Of a stretch of 8,459 nucleotides of DNA, positions 5,583 to 8,459 are shown piece after piece. The translations under genes and the position numbers were made by a program. The notes beneath the pieces were generated by a model. The model worked only from the letters and a program-made list of their open reading frames with translations, was not told the origin of the DNA and made no database searches. The stretch is from Planctomycetota bacterium (lineage in GTDB: Bacteria; Planctomycetota; PUPC01; JACPCR01), in assembly GCA_030740295.1 (NCBI GenBank), contig JASLXP010001199.1, forward strand, positions 1 through 8,459. Direction: 5' to 3'. The stretch's first letter is position 1, and each line of letters begins with the position of its first letter.

Positions 5583-6611
5583 ATGACTTCAAGCACAGCA
5601 CTCCAAGACCCTCTTGGGCAATCGGACGCCTTCGTGGAGTTCCAGCGACGCCTGGCCAGAGCGGCAAAGGTGGACCGGCCCGTTCTCATTATTGGTGAGA
5701 GAGGCACCGGCAAAGAGATGGCGGCTGCCCGGTTGCATTACCTGTCGAAGCGATGGGAGGAGCCGTTGGTGACGCTGAATTGCTCAGCACTGTCTCCCAC
5801 TCTCATCGAGTCAGAACTCTTCGGTTATGAAGAGGGCGCGTTTACCGGCGCCATGGGGAGGAGGGCTGGAAGATTTGAAACCGCGGATGGCGGGAGCCTG
5901 TTTCTTGATGAGATCGGCAGTATTCCCATTGAGGCTCAGGAAAAAATCCTGCGAGTCGTAGAGTATGGATCGTTCGAGCGGGTGGGTGCGTCTCAGCCAA
6001 CCCAGGTCGATGTGCGGATTGTGGGGGCCACGAATGTCGATCTGAGGCAACACGCAGCAGAAGGGAGATTCAAGGAGGATCTTCTGGACAGGCTTTCCTT
6101 CGAAGTTCTGTTCCTTCCACCACTGCGTGAACGCCGAGAAGATATACCGATTCTGGCAAGCCACTTCGCCGCTCGGATGGCATTTGAGCTCGGACAGAGT
6201 CAATTGCCGGAATTCAGTCTCCGCGCAATGGAATCCCTGGAACAATACCCGTGGCCTGGCAACGTGCGTGAGCTCAAGAATGTAGTCGAGAGGGCAACCT
6301 ACCGGGCAGACTCTGAGATCATCACGGAAATAGTATTCGATCCCTTCGATTCCCCGTATAATCCCACAGTCAGGTCTCAGGAAACACCAGTTCCGGTTCC
6401 CGCAAGTTTCGCCATTGAACCGGAGCTGAGGCCCCTGCGCAGCGCAATCAACGAACTGGAGATAGAGTATGTGCAGCGGGCCTTGGCCGACTCGAAATTC
6501 AATCAGAGAAAAGCCGCGGAATTACTCGGATTGACCTATCACCAATTTCGTGGACTCTACCGAAAACATGCACAAGCGTTCAAAGATGTGCCCAGACCTC
6601 AGAATACATAA
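5583..6611 (+). CDS. pspF: PspF, sigma-54-dependent activator of the psp operon
   Basis: A 342-residue bacterial enhancer-binding protein with no N-terminal receiver or sensor domain, as in E. coli PspF (325 aa). In order: Walker A GERGTGKE (38-45), the sigma-54-contacting loop GAFTGA (85-90), Walker B GGSLFLDE (103-110), sensor I GATN (148-151), FKEDLLDR (163-170) with one arginine-finger residue at Arg170, WPGNVRELKNVVER (224-237), then FDPF. A Fis-type helix-turn-helix (about 305-330, NQRKAAELLGLTYHQFRGLY) closes the protein and closely resembles the E. coli ending. It uses ATP hydrolysis to remodel sigma-54 polymerase at the pspA promoter and is held inactive by PspA, whose gene is divergent. 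ATG 5583 is chosen because AGGA stands just upstream and the protein then begins like family members; TTG 5544 would add 13 atypical residues. The linker 256-284 is rich in Pro and Val. Confidence 0.96.
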   Translation: MTSSTALQDPLGQSDAFVEFQRRLARAAKVDRPVLIIGERGTGKEMAAARLHYLSKRWEEPLVTLNCSALSPTLIESELFGYEEGAFTGAMGRRAGRFETADGGSLFLDEIGSIPIEAQEKILRVVEYGSFERVGASQPTQVDVRIVGATNVDLRQHAAEGRFKEDLLDRLSFEVLFLPPLRERREDIPILASHFAARMAFELGQSQLPEFSLRAMESLEQYPWPGNVRELKNVVERATYRADSEIITEIVFDPFDSPYNPTVRSQETPVPVPASFAIEPELRPLRSAINELEIEYVQRALADSKFNQRKAAELLGLTYHQFRGLYRKHAQAFKDVPRPQNT

Positions 6612-6624
6612 GAGATAGTAACTG

Positions 6625-6682
6625 TTCAGCCCCGCCGAGGATGCCGTCACTCCATCTCCAGCGTGAGAGCCGTGTGGCTGAA
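6625..6682. terminator. Long-loop inverted repeat between convergent pspF and LamG genes
   Basis: TTCAGCC (6625-6631) and GGCTGAA (6676-6682) are perfect inverted arms with a 44-nt loop that contains a small AGCC/GGCT hairpin. It lies between two convergent stop codons, and the plus strand afterwards is T-rich but has no clean T-run. A two-way terminator is possible; the evidence is weak. Confidence 0.25.
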
Positions 6683-6689
6683 TTAGTTG

Positions 6690-8459
6690 TTAATTGGAAT
6701 CCACTTTTCTTAACAGAAGCACTTTGGGGCGGGGCGGCAATATAGTGAGCGTCATATCGTCAAGGATAGGGGTGTCCTTTGCCTGAACCGTAACGTTGCC
6801 GGCATTAGGGTACGTGCCCGTAGCGCCGCCATAGTTGGTGCCATCCGGGGAATTGGCATCCTGAAACTGGGCTCGAATTCTCAGTCTCGCCCCTGCTTTT
6901 CCACTCGTGTATCCAATACTCAAGGGTTCACCGTCATCGAGGCCCTGTTCAGGGCTTGTGAAATCGGCGTTACTCCCGGTGCTCAGAATATATTCAGCCT
7001 CAGCACTATTCGAAAAACCGGCATTATCCAAATCTACCCATACCTTTACCCCGATATCCGCTCCATCTGTACCATCGTCCGGCGTATATTCCGTCCAGGA
7101 AATCGGCCCGAGAACGGTCCCAAATGGGAGAGGATCTGCATTGGCATCAGGATAGATGGCAGAGACATATCTTGGATTTGTCACACTGCTGACATCGACG
7201 TATCGCCTGTTAGTAGGTACCGGGACGGGCCTCAGGCCTTTCATAAATCGTATCTCATCAAAAGTGCCCGTGGGCGTGGCGTTTGCTCCACGTCTGAATA
7301 GCCCGCCAAAGCAGGCAAAACTATATGGATCGGCAGCGTCGGTAACTTTCAGCGCGTCAATCAACAAAGGAATATCTGTGTTTTGTGTTCCGAGTAATTG
7401 GTTATCTACGTACACTTTAATCGATGTCCCTGTCCCATTGTCAAGATCCCACGTTAGCATCAAATGATGCCAGTCCCCAGCTTTCAGATTCAGGGAAGAA
7501 ATGTCCTGACTGAAATTAACAGGGGTATTAGGTTGCCTTTCTCCAGTTTCATCTATGGTGCCATCTTTGTCATTATCCACATCGTCGTCGAGGCCACTCC
7601 CGTCGGCCGGCGCGATAGATCCAACGATCCGCACGTTCATATTATTTCCATCTATAAACCACCAGAGAAACTGTTGATACTCGGCGACTTTTTCTGTCTG
7701 TCCAGTAGATCCTGGATAGAATTCGTATTCACTTCCAGCATCTTTTTTGAATGAAACAGACGTCATGCCTGCGCCTGCATCTGCATTGGCGGAACCAATG
7801 TTTGGAGTCGAAGCATCACCAGCACTCGCAACGCCAGTAATGTTATTCCAATCATCACCGTTATATGAGGCCCCATTAGCTCCTGCCGCCGCATCTTTGA
7901 AGGGCAGGTAAAGGAGCTCAACAAACGTCACGTTAGAGACATCCACTGCCGGCTTCCAGAACAGATCAAACGTTCCCTCATTCACGCTGAAATTGTCAGT
8001 AGAGCCATCGCTGACTTCATAGAAGACGGATTCAAGGAAATCATCAGAGCTGTCGTCGGGGGTGCCGGCATCATCAACTCCAATAAATATACCGTCACTG
8101 CATACCTCCCCCGGGTCCGAACTACTTTCCGTTAGTGGATTCGCATTAAGTCCGGTAGTACTGGTGGGGTGCGTATAGACCAGTGCAGTTGTTGAGTAGT
8201 CAGCCTTGTCAGCGAGAAAATCATCGGAGAAATCGACGTAAAAATGGGTGCTTGAGCCCGAACTGAGATTGTCTGGTTTAATGGTGAGGTATCCATCAAC
8301 AGATGAAATGTTATTCGCAGCCACAATTTCTGGTAAGAGCTCAATGTTGCCATCAATGATCGCCGCGAAGTCAGCATTTCCAACCGTAGGGTTGAAATCA
8401 GTCTGAGTGGAATAATGTAAGAGTTCGTGAGTCTTTACCACTGCCTCTACATCACCCAA
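6690..8459 (-). CDS. LamG/concanavalin A-like exported-type protein (partial, N-terminus outside window)
   Basis: The frame is open from the right edge to a TAA at 6690, giving 589 residues; the true start lies outside the window. The TTG at the very edge is not a credible start. Residues about 158-410 form a LamG-like fold: it opens with EGTFDLFWKP (161-170), has AGDWHHLMLTWDLDNGTG (327-344) and IKVYVDNQLLG (347-357), and closes with GTFDEIRFMKGLRP (398-411). Between strands, residues 295-303 read DNDKDGTID, a DxDxDGxxD calcium-loop motif. Residues 420-575 are Asp-rich and beta-like. The protein ends KVLLLRKVDSN without a membrane anchor or recognisable sorting tail. The composition (rich in Asp, Gly, Ser and Thr, very few Cys) suits a secreted or surface protein, perhaps carbohydrate- or protein-binding. 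The DNA looks more A/T-rich than the left half of the window. Function is unknown. Confidence 0.85.
   Translation of the reverse strand: MGDVEAVVKTHELLHYSTQTDFNPTVGNADFAAIIDGNIELLPEIVAANNISSVDGYLTIKPDNLSSGSSTHFYVDFSDDFLADKADYSTTALVYTHPTSTTGLNANPLTESSSDPGEVCSDGIFIGVDDAGTPDDSSDDFLESVFYEVSDGSTDNFSVNEGTFDLFWKPAVDVSNVTFVELLYLPFKDAAAGANGASYNGDDWNNITGVASAGDASTPNIGSANADAGAGMTSVSFKKDAGSEYEFYPGSTGQTEKVAEYQQFLWWFIDGNNMNVRIVGSIAPADGSGLDDDVDNDKDGTIDETGERQPNTPVNFSQDISSLNLKAGDWHHLMLTWDLDNGTGTSIKVYVDNQLLGTQNTDIPLLIDALKVTDAADPYSFACFGGLFRRGANATPTGTFDEIRFMKGLRPVPVPTNRRYVDVSSVTNPRYVSAIYPDANADPLPFGTVLGPISWTEYTPDDGTDGADIGVKVWVDLDNAGFSNSAEAEYILSTGSNADFTSPEQGLDDGEPLSIGYTSGKAGARLRIRAQFQDANSPDGTNYGGATGTYPNAGNVTVQAKDTPILDDMTLTILPPRPKVLLLRKVDSN

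Noticed and set aside
5811..6245. Minus-strand frame opposite pspF
   Set aside because: It lies entirely within the AAA+ domain coding region of pspF and has no independent support.
6907..7754. Plus-strand frames opposite the LamG gene
   Set aside because: They lack domains and ribosome-binding sites and are antisense to a continuous LamG reading frame.

Overview
The window looks like a bacterial chromosome segment, probably from an environmental diderm. The evidence is a complete proteobacterial-type phage-shock-protein (Psp) module, a long-chain polyprenyl diphosphate synthase, and a large LamG-containing exported-type protein of the kind common in Planctomycetes-like and other particle-associated bacteria. 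I cannot fix the phylum from sequence alone. No rRNA, tRNA, IS element or CRISPR array is visible.

Layout. (1) Positions 1-1266, minus strand: the 5' part of an unrecognised single-pass membrane protein with a highly basic, proline-rich N-terminal tail; it runs off the left edge. (2) Positions 1267-1754: a long non-coding region between divergent genes. It holds a compact 15-nt dyad, a small GGTGAAT array, and a striking array of GGATTCA repeats that then appears inverted as TGAATCC. (3) Positions 1755-3585, plus strand: an IspB-like polyprenyl diphosphate synthase followed after 19 bp by a ten-helix EamA/DMT-type transporter. (4) Positions 3629-5327, minus strand: pspA-pspB-pspC, followed by a small unknown membrane protein. 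(5) Positions 5328-5582: the divergent control region, with a sigma-54-type promoter facing pspA and an inverted repeat placed where a PspF enhancer would be expected. (6) Positions 5583-6611, plus strand: pspF. (7) Positions 6690-8459, minus strand: the C-terminal 589 residues of a LamG-type protein with a calcium-loop-like motif, running off the right edge.

How it works together. PspF would activate sigma-54 polymerase at the pspA promoter. PspA would hold PspF inactive until PspB and PspC sense inner-membrane stress, after which PspA coats and stabilises the membrane. This scheme is known from Escherichia coli and is inferred here from gene content, order and promoter signals. The polyprenyl synthase supplies quinone side chains or a lipid carrier for the same envelope. 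The two edge genes are envelope or exported proteins with no assigned function.

The least explained parts are the inverted GGATTCA array at 1373-1518, the unrecognised basic-tailed membrane protein, and the small membrane protein after pspC, whose ribosome-binding site lies inside a predicted hairpin.
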